This document shows, in pieces, positions 50,756-62,877 of a stretch of 64,000 nucleotides of DNA (position 1 is the first letter of the stretch; every line of letters starts with the position of its first letter). Source of the DNA: Anisakis pegreffii. Taxonomy: Eukaryota; Nematoda; Chromadorea; Rhabditida; Anisakidae. The stretch is from contig JAPYMA010002209.1 of assembly GCA_035041965.1 (NCBI GenBank), forward strand, positions 61,597-125,596, given 5' to 3'. The notes beneath the pieces were generated by a model. The model worked only from the letters and a program-made list of their open reading frames with translations. It searched no databases and was not told where the DNA came from. The position numbers were made by a program, and so were the translations under genes.

Positions 50756-53700
50756 CTAACTTATCGGACACCTAGATTAGGAGTGGATCAAGTGGTTTTT
50801 TCAATCAACTTTCACAGTTTCGTGGAAATTTTCTGAACTTTGTGTAAACATAGTAGCTTGCTTGCAGGGCGAAAAATCTATTTAATTTATTCTGCGTTTT
50901 TTTTCAGAAAATCAACATCAATCGTCTATATTGACTGTTTTTCATGCCATACTCTGAATAATGTGTGCCTTTTTGTGTGTTGGAACGTGGAAATCGCTTT
51001 GTAGATCTTACATTTAGTAAGCTTTCTGCCACAAAACAATGTTTTGTGTTGTTTTGAATTTTTTTTTTTGATAATTTCAAACACTATTCGGTTCGATATA
51101 ATGTCATTGTCAGCGTTGCCTCATTTCTCTCGTTTTTGTTGCTGTTTTTTTTTCGTTTCTTTTCTCAAGAGGAGACTATTTTGTTCTGTGCAGAAAAAAA
51201 AGCGTAGTTATAATTTTTGTTACATTTTCTACAAAAGAAATAATCTGAAGTGCCCTCTGCTCTCCCTTACACTTAATTTTTCGTTGATTAAGTGTTTAAA
51301 AGCAATTGAAATAAAGTGTCTCATGCAATACTCCTTACTGAGCGTATAATTTACGAATGTTTCTGCAAAAATTTTCACTGAAAAACTCATATAAAACTGA
51401 TTATTTTATGAAATTCACCTTATGAGAGCACTTTTATCGTATTTGTTCATTATGTCAACGTTGTCTAGTCATATTTTGATTGCGTTTTTCAATTGCATTT
51501 TTCTTTCGTTTGTTATTATTTTTGTTTTTTGTTTGAAAAATACCTTGTTTTTTGTTTTGTTTTAAGTTGATATTATAACAGATGCAATGAAAAGTATTAT
51601 GTGTATACATATATACAATGATGTGCTTTGAAATGAGTATTATTCCTTTGACTTTGTTTTGTTGTACAATTTTCTTAAGGATTCGTTGATGTTATCCAAT
51701 GATTCTAACTCATTCTTTTTCGGAATAATTCAGAAACTATAAGCGGCTACAGTCTGAAGTTGATGCTTCTGAAGATAACGAAATCTCAAAGTTTTGATGA
51801 TACCACCACATGGCAATGAAAATGATCACTTTCCAAAGAATGATCTAAAATGATCCAAAATGATCACTTTCCTTGGGTTGTTTTCGCCGAATATGAGAAA
51901 CTATTTCTTTTCGTAGTGAGGTAAATTCCAAATTTTTTACGGTGAACTGTTTGTTTTTCTAGTAGAGCAAAGGAGAGCTTGTACTGTTTCTAGGAGAAGT
52001 TTTTGCAGTTTTTTCGAGGATTTTACCTCGGAAATGTTTTTTCAGAAATGTCAGTGTATGATATTGTCCGACGAATGTGTGCATATGGCCTCAATTTGAA
52101 CAAGAAACTGACTCAAGTCTCTAATTTCACTACTAATATATATACCTTACCGTTTGCCTACAACTTGTGATGCATAATAATTTGTAATTGTAATGGTAAT
52201 AATATTTTCATTCATTCATATTTCTGCACGAATAGTTCTGCCCTGTGATCCATTAATTTGTTGACAGCTCTCTGATGTTTCTGTTGTCATTTTGGAGAAA
52301 ACCAAAAAAATTATGCTGACCAATTTTACAACGATGATACAACAACGATTTGATTATATGATGTATAATAATAGAGACATGACCGGCGAGTACATGGCTA
52401 TTGTTATGAATGCATTAAATCGAAGAAGTGAATTTGTCTCAATTTTTTGAGGTGTTAATAAAATTGTTGCATGATTATTTGTGTTGATGATTATAAACAT
52501 GTGATGAATGCAGTTCAAGGGTCCTCATTGGGGGAATTGCCCATTTTGGGTAATTTTGGGGTGTCAGGGAGGTAATGGAGGAAAACGAGACATTAGTTCT
52601 GACGTTATGCGTGGAAACAGTAAAGTACTTTAGCGGAAAGGGTGAGGTAATGATGGCCTTAGTGGGAATGATACTCAGATCGATTCCATTCACGTTTCAG
52701 CTTTCCTTTTTATTTCCATTTTCAGATTCCTTAAATCACACGAATCTTTCCTCGTGTTTAAGCAAAAGTTGTGTTTTTTTGGAACATCATTCGTTCAATT
52801 TTCAGTTGGCTTCAGGCAATAGGTATGGGTGATTTTCACTGAAATTAAATTTGAAGGCATAATCGCATCATTTCAATAATCTGGATCAAATTTTGCGTGT
52901 GAATATTTCTACGAATGAATGTAGATCGCTAGAGATCTTTGGAGTGTCAACAAAAGACTTCCAACTGTGCAATTTTTAACACATTTGATCTGTTGATGCG
53001 TTAATCTGTTCAAAATGCATTAATCCGCTACGCTGAGAAATATAGATTTACTCACTGAAGATTTACTCACTCATCATAATGCGTTACTGTTGATGATCAC
53101 CGTTAGATCGATTTCACAATTGTAAGATTTCATAATCTGTCAAATTTTCATTTAAATCATTCACAACGATTTAGCAATCGACCGTTCCGCAAAATCCACT
53201 TCTCTCCACTTTGCTACGCTCTCAGTGAAATAATTTCTTCTCATGAATCTTATTTTACTGAATTCCAGTTATATCTCACTTCCCTATTGAAGCTTTCATT
53301 CCTAATCTGGCAAATATAACATGATCATATCTTCTAGATGGATCTTATTTGAGGGCATTCATCATGCATCTCAGCATCCATTCACTCGTTTGATTCAACG
53401 CTGAAGTTTCTCGTGAAACCGAAAATTTTCTTTATTCTTCATTCGACTGTATTCCGAAACTACCTCGGAACAATTGTTGTAGTGACAGTATCAGTGTTAC
53501 CAGTTTATTCAATTCCTCTGGAGATTTTGAACAAATAGATCATAAATTGAGTCATTTAGATGTCATGTCTTCGTCAATCATAAATAAGCCATATTCCTTT
53601 TGGTTATTTGTTATGGACCATTAAAAACGTTGTGGACAATGATGCATCACTTAGTTTCGGGCAAAATATTTCCTCGTGAACGGGAAAATATCTTTGAAAA

Positions 53701-53778
53701 TATCTTTCATGATTTGAGAATATCTATCATTTGACTGTTGAAACCGAAATATTTGCCTCGTTTCGGCTTCAGATTGGT
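50756..53778. other. Intergenic between formin and first collagen
   Basis: No exon of a known family is seen. The stretch includes short near-repeats of AAAATGATC around 51830-51870 and T-rich tracts near 51050-51550. The upstream regulatory region of collagen 1 is presumed here. Confidence 0.45.
53763..53772 (+). promoter_or_regulatory. Possible spliced-leader acceptor of collagen 1
   Basis: TTCGGCTTCAG ends six bases before the chosen ATG at 53779. Many nematode mRNAs receive a spliced leader a few bases upstream of the start codon at such TTTCAG-like sites. This also argues against the upstream in-frame ATG at 53731. Confidence 0.4.
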
Positions 53779-55677
53779 ATGATGATGGATATGAAAAAGT
53801 GGAAATTGCAACAAGTAACGAATTGTGCGGCCATCGTATGCGCCATCTTAATTCTGTTAAGCTGGCTGCTAGCAACTAAGTTATTGCTGGAGCTGAATGA
53901 ATTTCACGATGAGGTGTTGATCGAAATGAAAACATTCAAGGTTTTATTGGATTATTCGGTTATTCGATTCGATCTGAGATTTCAAAGGATTTGAGTAATC
54001 TCAATAGAAATATTGTTTCTATGATGAACTTTTAAATGAGTGATAATGATAATTTTTGCTGTCTTTAGGTGGTCACAGATCAAAGTTGGGATGGAATAGT
54101 GGAGATTGAACGAAAGATTCTATGGATGGATGCAGCAGAAAATGAGGAAACTGTTTTCAGATCAAAACGTTTCAATAGAATGTATGCACGACAACAGCCA
54201 GAATGCAGTAAGACCTTCACTCTTCTGTCTTCTCATGCTTGAACTCAATTCTCTGTTGATATGTCGAGAACTGAATGCTGAAATTCCAAGGATAGACGGA
54301 AATTCATCAGATTTTCTATTAGATAATGAAATTTTAATTTTTCGATATGACTGAATGGTGATTAGTTACTATTCGGATGTATATTTCAACTAAGAAAATA
54401 TGGATGTCGGTTGCTTTCGATGACAGAGGTGATGGATCTTGTCGAGGAGAAAAATTGATGAAAAATAAGATTGTTGATGGAATAGCGCTGTTTCTATATT
54501 TGCAGATTGTGCATTCAGATCGCGAAAATGCGCTCGAGGTCCGGCAGGCTCTCAAGGAGAGCCTGGCTTAGACGGAGGTAGGTCACATATCCAATCTTTT
54601 TTTTTTCAAAATTCAATTTCCGAAAAACGAATTGAATAAAACTTCGGCATTCCACTGCAATAAACTCACACTGGCACTAGCTATTAAATGACATGCTGTT
54701 TGAATTTATGAACGTATATACTCATCGAGTAATCCGATTGCAGAATTAGGGGAACCAGGCCGTAACGGTCGATCAGGTATACCTAGCCTGCGCCGCAAAA
54801 TCGATCGTCCAAAACCGGTCAGCACTTGCATTCAATGTCCTGTGGGTCTTCCGGGTCCGCTAGGACAAGCTGGTGCCATCGGTTCACGGGGTGTTCCCGG
54901 TAAGCAAGGTCTTTGCTTCGTCGAGCAATATCAGGGCCTATCGGGTGCACAAGGTGATCCTGGTCCACCAGGTAATTCTTATCAGTTTTTGAGCAATTCA
55001 TCACATCATCTATTAGCTCTAAAAAGTATCACCTCTGTGGTATGATCTTCTGGAAATCAAAGCCAACTGATGTTTAAATCTCTCATCATAACTGGTGAGC
55101 AACATTTTTGCGTTAATTCAATCGCTATTTAGGAAAAATCGGGGAAACCGGACCAGTCGGTGTCGCAGGCGGAAACTTCTTCAAAATTTCAATCGTTCCC
55201 GGTCGGAAAGGATCACCAGGCCCTCAAGGACGTCCCGGGGAAGCTGGACCGCCCGGCGAAGATAATGATAATGCGATTAGCGAAGCTGGTACGGTAGGTC
55301 CAATGGGACCACCCGGCGAACCTGGTCGGCCTGGCTTAGATGGGCCACTTGGCCAGGTCAGTTGTTGTTGTACTTCTCATCGTTTTTCTCCGTTTTGTTT
55401 CGAATTGTTCACTTCATATTTGACGCACTCAGTGATATATTATAGTTAGATTATAATTCGAACTGCTGTAAATCTTAAGGCTGGTGATTCGGGACTACCG
55501 GGTGCGGACGCTCAGTACTGTGGTTGCCCAACGCGATCAGTGTTCTTACCTTTCCATAAGACATCTGCCGCAGTGTTCATGCCATCCAGCGCATTTCGTG
55601 GATTATCAGAAGCGGAGTCCGAATCCGATACTTTTTCTGGTTCTGGATTCGAAGTTTCACTCGATGAATCATACTGA
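53779..55677 (+). CDS. Cuticle collagen 1 (nematode N-domain plus Gly-X-Y), 340 aa
   Basis: This is a secreted structural protein of the cuticle. Exons: 53779-53940, 54069-54207, 54506-54577, 54744-54971, 55133-55356, 55480-55677; all phases agree (1023 nt). Residues 1-54 form the Col_cuticle_N domain with a hydrophobic signal-anchor (CAAIVCAILILLSWLLATK). DQSWDGIVEI and the furin-type site RSKR (85-88) follow, where the N-propeptide would be cut. Cys-flanked Gly-X-Y blocks start at CARGPAGSQGEPG and include GRPGEAGPPGED and GPMGPPGEPGRPG. The triple helix is interrupted by non-Gly-X-Y stretches (RRKIDRPKPVSTCIQC, VEQYQG, NFFKISIVPG). After a terminal Cys pair (QYCGC) comes an unusual 45-residue acidic, Ser-rich tail ending SLDESY. 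No specific C. elegans orthologue is assigned. The acceptor of the last exon (TTAAG) is weak. Confidence 0.88.
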
Positions 55678-55814
55678 ATGTCGAATGAAAGCAGAAAACG
55701 AGTGGTCTTCAATGTTGTTGTTCAGTCTCTAGCAAATTACTCCACTTATCCCACTGCTAGCAGTAAAAAAGTTATTTCTGCTCAGTTTACGCGAAGCCAC
55801 TAAATCTAAGCAAC

Positions 55815-55820
55815 AATAAA
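55815..55820 (+). terminator. Poly(A) signal AATAAA of collagen 1
   Basis: AATAAA lies 138 nt after the stop codon of collagen 1. Confidence 0.55.
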
Positions 55821-57564
55821 ATGCAATCTTTCTTCTAATCACCGTTTAGAAACTTGAAATTGTTCAACTTTTACGATGTGAGCAGCTGAATCAGTGACTT
55901 CTCCACGTTAACTGTAAATTATCAGTGATAAATTCATTTATAAGTATTTCACTGTTGATCGTAACCATCTAAAGATAATCGAGAATGCTGATAACTGGAA
56001 AGGGTTGCTGTAAACTTTTGGAAAAATTCTCCAATTCATTGGAAAACTAATAAAAGAGTTTCTTCCAATCCATGCCATTGATTATGCTGTATCATAATCC
56101 AGCACGCAAGATGATATTTATTGCAATATTATTCACTGTATTCTAAGAATTGTGTTTGTGATTATGATGACGTTTGTAGTATTTTAACATAATGTAATTT
56201 AGCGTGACAGCAATTTTGCTTGATTGATGAAAATAAAGTGTTCGAATGTGTTCTATAGTGTTAAAGCAATTAATTCGCATTGGAATTCTATCTAATTAAT
56301 GGGTGATGACGTAGAAAGACGATATACGTAGTTATAATTAATGCAGAAAAGTGATCACTAATTTGATAGAAAAATTTTTCCGAAATTATTACATGAAGAT
56401 CATTGCTATAGATCATTGATCCCCACACTTCGGTGCTCAAGTACCTCTTTCGATGGTCTGACAGGCCGTTATTACCCCCTCTCCCGCTACAATAATTTAT
56501 TATTTATACGTAAAACGACAGAATTAATATTCCGATCGACTCCGTTACCTCCTGGTACTTCCAAATTACCTAAAATCGAGTAATCCCCACTCCCCTTATG
56601 ATGACCCATATTATCGATCAAAGGAGATCTTATGAGTTCGAATTTCAAAAAGATGTATCACTATGCAAAGATTTCATAAGAAGTAAGTTAGTTCAACCTG
56701 AAACTTGACCATTATTCTTCAACACTATTATAATCCCTATCTTTCGCATGAAATTCTAGTTCAAAGGAATGAAACTGATTGGAGTCGTCATCGAGAGAAT
56801 TATCATCTGCATTTATGCATCGAACATCGAATGAATCGCTCGCTCATTTGCCATGAATAATGTAAGTGAAATCTGCGATTGGTGTTCATAAACTGGTTTT
56901 GATAGAATGTTTATTAAATGTGTTGAATGGTCTATTGAACAATAACATTATTTGTTAAGCAGCACATTAATGGTTCGATGAACGAGTGAATGAAACTGAA
57001 AGGAACAGGAAAACGATAAAGATAAATCAGCAAAGAAGTCACACACAAACACAACAACAACAACAAAATTATCATTGCTATTGCATATATTTTCGATCGC
57101 ACTCAAATTTATGACCATTTTTGAGAACCGTAACGAAATTAAAGATGACACACGGAACGGAATGCATAAACTCAACACCATAAATGAAATACTTGTTGTG
57201 ACTGCTTAATATATAAGCGTTCGGTTGCATTGAAGCAGTTTCATTGATGAACCATCAATGTTTTGAATAGTCTCTTATCAAACGGAGATCATTGACCTAC
57301 TTATTTTTGATTTTTCTCATTAGAATGTTTTCATTTCAGCTGTTGATTCAAAATATTTTTCGTCCGATTAGAAATGAGCTTTTTTGTCCAAAAAATTGTA
57401 TAAATTGCTCCGTTTTTGGAGTGTCTCAAAATTTTTGTTAAGAATTACGCAGTTCATTCGATTTTCCACGAGAGTTTCGAATTTTTCGTGAATCTGATCG
57501 AACTCGATCAGGGATTCAGTTGATCTCTGCTGTACGAAATGATATTTGTTGAAGGTGCACGAAG
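55821..57564. other. Intergenic between the two collagens
   Basis: No coding exon is recognised. The last few hundred bases presumably hold the collagen 2 promoter. Confidence 0.45.
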
Positions 57565-60030
57565 ATGTCACGGCTTCTTATTGGCTCGTCTGTTGCGGGC
57601 ACTAGCTTAGTGGTTCTAGCGTCGATCGTTACAATAATTCACTTATTCGGTCAAATCAACTCGTTCTACTTCGAGATCCTCGAAGAAATGGATCAATTCA
57701 AGGTATTCCAACTGTGAGATCAAATAACTATCATAAATCACCTCCATCTATCAAATTGATATTCCACCGATTCAGCGTCGATGTATTCAGTCGAAAATAT
57801 TTCCGTTATTCGAGAATTAATATTAATGGATCATGAAATTGCACACGAATTACAATTCATGTTCTCCAACGAAAATCAATTCAGAACTCCTAAAATGTTC
57901 AGAATGAATGATTTTTATGAGGTTCTAAAAAGGAATTTTGATTCAGTTAATGGCAAACGATGCCTGGGACAATATGATGGAAATGAATCGTCTTCGAGTC
58001 TCTGATTTTGACATCGAACCGATGGGTGAAGAGCAAACTGAGGATAGCATTGTACGAGAGAAACGACATAATATGAATCAAGAAGCTTGGAATACGCGAA
58101 TGAGAGCACGAAAAAGCTGGAGAGCCTCTTCAGGCGGTGTCCCTCGTCAACAACTCGTACCTGCAGCTCGAGGCTACAACGATGGCTCGAGCGGACGGTA
58201 TTCATCGAGAGATGCGGCCGTTGAACAGACTTCCTCAGCTCAAGTCAACAACGCACCCGAACAGTCAAATAGTGCCCCGATGCAGTGTCCACCTGGACCA
58301 CCCGGACCTCCAGGCTTACCTGGCAGTGCAGGAGGTTAGCAACGTATTGATAGTGTTTAGTTGCGAGTGTTTCGTGTTGTTTTTATCATAATTTTGGCAG
58401 AACATTCGGCAGTAATCATCCATCGTTGATTACATATTGGGAAATTTCAGACGCTGGTGAGAGAGGCTTGGATGGAAGACCTGGTTTAAGCGGTGTGGCT
58501 GTCGCGGTGAACGGAGGAGTCAACGGATGCATAAAGTGCCCAGCCGGACCACCGGGACTACCTGGTCCCGATGGAGCGCTTGGACCGCAAGGACCAGCCG
58601 GACAAGCCGGAGCATCACAATTCGGATCTGGTGCGGGTCTACAAGGCCCACCTGGCCCAGCAGGAGCGGATGGAACTCCAGGTAGAACTAATGCAACGAT
58701 TTCATTCGCTGATTGTTGTTCAGCGTCTCATAGAAATTCTCACGATTAGTATTATCATTGGTGTTGGCTACTAAAGGTGGATGGGGCCAAACTGACGAGA
58801 AATTTATGAATGCATGGGCGTAGTCCAGATGGTCTTCCTTTAGTTTGTAAGCACGACAAAGCTTGCAAGTTGCGATCTAACATTTACAACATAAGATTAA
58901 ATTAAATAATAAATTAGCTTGGATCATTCCACGTCACTTAAACCGATAAATATGTGTGACAGTTTCTAATTTTTCAACTGTTCGTATCTTCACTCGATTC
59001 GTGACGTTTTCGTTAAGTGCGGGCATGGCTAACCGCCGCAATTTGTGGGCGTGGCTAGTTACCGTAGTCATTTAACCCATTGAGGTACTGCTCCGGTTGC
59101 TTGCCTTAACTGTGGGCGTGGCTAGTTACCGTAGTCATTCAACCCATTGAGGTACTGCTTCCGTTGCTTGCCTTAGCTGTGGGCGTGGCTAGTTGCCGTA
59201 GTCATTCAACCCACTGAGGTACTGCTTCCGTTGCTTGCCTTAACTGTGGGCGTGGCCAGTTACTGTAGTTAAGAAGGCTCGGAGGTAATATTTACCGCAA
59301 CTCCAGGAAATGATTCTTCCAAACGTTATCATTGATGCGCTCGGCAATCCTTACGAGAAATTAATTATGTTATGAAGTGAATTGAAATGCTCTGAGGATG
59401 ATTTCACATTGTCTGTTATCAGGATCTCTCGGCCCACCAGGTCTGGCTGGACCTGCAGGTGCCTCAGGAACTCGAGGTGCGGCTTTACCTGGACCCAAGG
59501 GTCCTCCAGGACCTCAGGGACCGGTTGGCCAGCCTGGTGCACCTGCTAGCGCCTCTGTGCTTGATGCTCAAGGACCACCGGGACCAATGGGAATTGCCGG
59601 CAAGCCTGGATTGGCCGGAAACAGAGGCGCACCTGGAGCCGTAAGTTCTTAGCGTTCTTTATGCTTCGATAATGAATAAGTCTATCGATGTACTTTATCG
59701 TTAGCATTCACTAGAAGGACACTTGAGTTTCAAATAATGACTGTTGATATGATGGTATACATTGTTTGAACGAAATGCAAATTTCAGGATGGACTGGCTG
59801 GTGAACCAGGCGCAGATTCAGAGTATTGTCCATGCCCGAAACGACTAAACGGCAATGCAGGAGCCAACAGAGGTCCAGTAATAACTAATTTCAACGGTGC
59901 TAGGGATGTCAATCGTGGAGGTGCGGCTCGTCGTGGCTACGTAAGGCCCAACGGAGCATACGCAGCACCTCGTCAATTCAACAGCCGTCGCGTTCCTGTG
60001 ATGATGAGAAAAGGTTACGGTAGAACGTAG
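57565..60030 (+). CDS. Cuticle collagen 2 (nematode N-domain plus Gly-X-Y), 405 aa
   Basis: This is a second secreted cuticle collagen in the same orientation as collagen 1. Exons: 57565-57702, 57947-58334, 58451-58681, 59423-59640, 59788-60030; all in phase (1218 nt). The N-domain has a hydrophobic segment ([17 protein letters not shown]), then EEMDQFK and [11 protein letters not shown], a strongly conserved cuticle-collagen box. REKR at 83-86 is the furin-type cleavage site. After a Ser/Gln-rich spacer come [30 protein letters not shown] and a long Gly-X-Y block, ending EYCPCPKR. The C-terminal non-collagenous tail (about 65 residues) is Arg/Gly/Asn-rich with Tyr ([14 protein letters not shown]), possible sites for tyrosine cross-links. 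It is clearly not a recent duplicate of collagen 1: spacers, tails and exon layout differ. Intron 3 carries a 67-bp minisatellite. Confidence 0.92.
59045..59273. repeat. 67-bp minisatellite, about 3.4 copies, in collagen 2 intron 3
   Basis: Units beginning GTGGGCGTGGCTAGTTACCG start at 59045, 59112, 59179 and 59246, exactly 67 bp apart, differ at a few bases, and the last is cut short. A degenerate partial unit (GCGGGCATGGCTAACCG) lies just upstream at about 59019. The array is much richer in G+C than the surrounding DNA. Confidence 0.92.
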
Positions 60031-60092
60031 TGTTCCATTCGACACAGGAACGCGCACCACTTTTATATCCCAATAATAGAACATCATGAAAC

Positions 60093-60098
60093 AATAAA
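60093..60098 (+). terminator. Poly(A) signal AATAAA of collagen 2
   Basis: AATAAA lies 63 nt after the stop codon of collagen 2. Confidence 0.7.
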
Positions 60099-61364
60099 TC
60101 CTAATCTGCCAACCACCAATCCCTCATATCTTCATGATAATCTTCATTTGCTTCACCTAGATACTGGATGTAACGTTGAATGTAACTTTACCGTAGTGTT
60201 CAATACTCATTCAACATTTTAGAACCTTATCGAGCTGAGTGCTTTCTGAGACCCACCCAAGTTACGGCAAATCAACTGGGTTCTGCTGATAGTAATCCTA
60301 TTACAATGACTACCCCGTTTTCACAACTAGCTCCATTCAAAAATACGTTTATGCTAGAGCTTTGTGAGAAAGTGCTCAAATTTTGACTCTTATTGAAGTA
60401 AAAGTTGTGCTATAATTTCGAGAAACGCCATCTATGTCAGATCTGAACAACTATAAGAATTTGATATTGCATCTTCATGAAAGTGGTTGTGTACTTTGCT
60501 GAGACTGTATCCGTCGGGAAAACTTTTTATTTGAAATGATTTTACAACAAGTATCAACGAAACAAATTCACAAGTGTCAAGTGAACACTCCAGAAATAAA
60601 AGATTTTACAATGTGTTGAAATGAAGACTTTTTCGCACCACAACAAAATCAAACCAACAAAATGAAAACAAATCAAGCGAAAGACTGAAAACAATCCCGT
60701 TCAACCAAATATCAACACCATGTACTTGTGTATGTATGTATGTATGTATAGAAACACAGAATCGTTCGAAAAAACTCAACAATCATCGCATATTCGAACA
60801 CATAAAAACACCCAAAATAGAGTGAAAAGAAAAACTGCAAAAAAGTTATTCCGAATAAAGTTCAACAATCAATTCAGTAACAAAGAATCGTCTCGTTTCG
60901 AGAACCATTCCAAGTCAATTTCGACTCAATACGACAGATGCATACAGACAAACTGAATTTATACCTGAATAAAACATTACCACATTTAGAAGAATCACAA
61001 AAAAGAAGACACAAACGTGCCAGAGATTAGATCGTACATGAAGTGGATTCGAAATGATCGCAAGAAAATATCACAAAGTGAACGACATAAACCTCAGAAA
61101 GAGACTTTTAACGACATCAACGCGGCTTTCAACAACACATTGTTGCGTACGAGAACTCAGTGAATTATATGATGAAGACTGGGGTTACTGAATGGAAACG
61201 CAAAATAGCTGAAATATACGTCGCATCAGCGATGGAATACCTCAAAACTGGTCGTTTCCGAACCGAAATTGTTGTATCACTCGCCAAAAATGCATCAACA
61301 ACGTTCTTCAAAACGCAAACCTCGGATAGATGCGTTTGCATCATTCCGTCCGTCTGTTCATCAA
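60099..61364. other. Intergenic between collagen 2 and EAF 3' ends
   Basis: This is a convergent 3'-3' region. The plus strand is A-rich, with a short TATG tetranucleotide run at about 60730-60750. No family-like exon is seen. Confidence 0.45.
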
Positions 61365-62877
61365 TCAATCATCATCAGAGCTTTCACTTAATTGCAAGTC
61401 ATCATCGAGTAATTTTTTGGTATTATTCGTATGGTTATTATGATGAGGTTGCGATGAATATGAATTTGATGGGGCTTGATGTTTTGCGCTGTTCTGATAT
61501 GACGAAATATTTTCAATGGCTGGCATCGAGTCGGCGTTCAGCTGTTGCTCTAACTGATCTGAAATATATCACCAACTGTAAGGCTTATCACTTGTTGATT
61601 TTTGTACCAATCCAAATTTTCCCTGGAAACTGCATGATGAATGATACTTCTCAATCAAATTCGCAGTTCTCACTATCGAATGTATCATCTTGAAGCGTAA
61701 TCAAAAAATCGATCAGTGAAACGATGAAAACAAATCATTTCACCTTGTAAATCGTCGTCATCATTACTACCAGAGGCACTGTTATTGCCCTCGCCATCAC
61801 TGCTATCCGCGTCCGCTTCTTTAGCCGTGCCAGCAGTGGAACGCCTGGCGCTTGACGAAGACGAATCGGAATCTGAATCTTCTCCACTTTCCGATGAGGA
61901 GCTCGATGATGAACCAGAGGAACTCTGCAATGAATTTTTTACCCAACTGCATCTCGATTTCAGTTCGAAGATTCAGTTTTCTATCCAGTTTCAAATGAAA
62001 TCATAACCAGAAGTATTCCAAGTTTACCAAACGATTCGCTTTTAGGTCACCAGAATCATCAGAAGGCGAGAAGATTCTAACCTTAGCATCGTCCATTTCT
62101 TCATCCTCACCTTCGTTCACCACATTCTTCTGTGCTTTCTTTCGTAATTTTCGTATCTCGTTACGAATCACCGAAACGGTTGCCTCATCCGTATCTCTAC
62201 AAATAAATTCGTCATCCCAATAACAATAATCATTTGAAGCAAAAAATAAACCACATCTGAATGGAATGAAAACAGAAACTATCACGAAAATTCGAAAACG
62301 AATCATGCACCTTGTCTTCTTTACAGAAATATTCGATGATAGCTTTTCGAGACGAACCTCTCCGGTATTATGATCAAAGAACAGAAGACATTCTTTGTCG
62401 ACTTTGACCGGTTTCCGCGCTCCTTTGTAGATCGTCAACGAATCACCTTCACCCGGTACAGCTACCTAAGCAACAAGTCTGTGTGATTAACGACGCACTT
62501 CTGATTTTGAACGATAATTCAGGCAGAATACTATGAGAATGTTTCCGCTAAAGTTGGTATTTTCAAAAGTTTTGCTGAACGTACCTGAACGTCACCATTA
62601 CCGCCGAAGGCCAGATAGGTTTCCGTTTCGGAGGCCACCGATTTGGGTTTGAAGTCAACTGAAATTTTCTGATATCATCATTTCAAATATCGAACAGTTC
62701 TGGCGTTGAACTGGAAGCATAATAAGCATAAGCGCACACATGACAATTACACTGAATCTTAGGATAAATACACTCACATCTCAGAGTATGATAAGCGGGC
62801 TTATCGGCAGCATCTTGAAACGTTTCTCCAAGCTTCAGGTCGTACGTTCCGGCCGGTATATCTCGTGCTTCAGCCAT
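61365..62877 (-). CDS. eaf-1: ELL-associated factor (EAF family), 6 exons, 290 aa
   Basis: EAF proteins bind and stimulate ELL, a Pol II elongation factor of the super/little elongation complexes in the nucleus. Exons (minus): 62877-62778, 62658-62585, 62465-62311, 62196-62028, 61924-61744, 61558-61365; 873 nt in one frame (human EAF1 has 268 aa). The N-terminal EAF domain has YDLKLGETFQ, AYHTLRFDFKPKSV, LTIYKGARKPVKVDK and LEKLSSNISVKKTR, matching human EAF1 almost motif by motif. It is followed by a basic, helical linker (RNEIRKLRKKAQKN) and a Ser/acidic transactivation-like region starting SSSGSSSSSSSESGED. The last exon ends DDDLQLSESSDDD, the counterpart of the human C-terminus (NDLQLSESGSDSDD), which confirms that exon. 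The gene is minus-strand and converges with collagen 2. Confidence 0.92.

Noticed and set aside
53731..53778. Upstream in-frame ATG for collagen 1
   Set aside because: A TTCAG site, probably a spliced-leader acceptor, lies between it and the ATG run at 53779, and the added residues do not look like the collagen N-domain.
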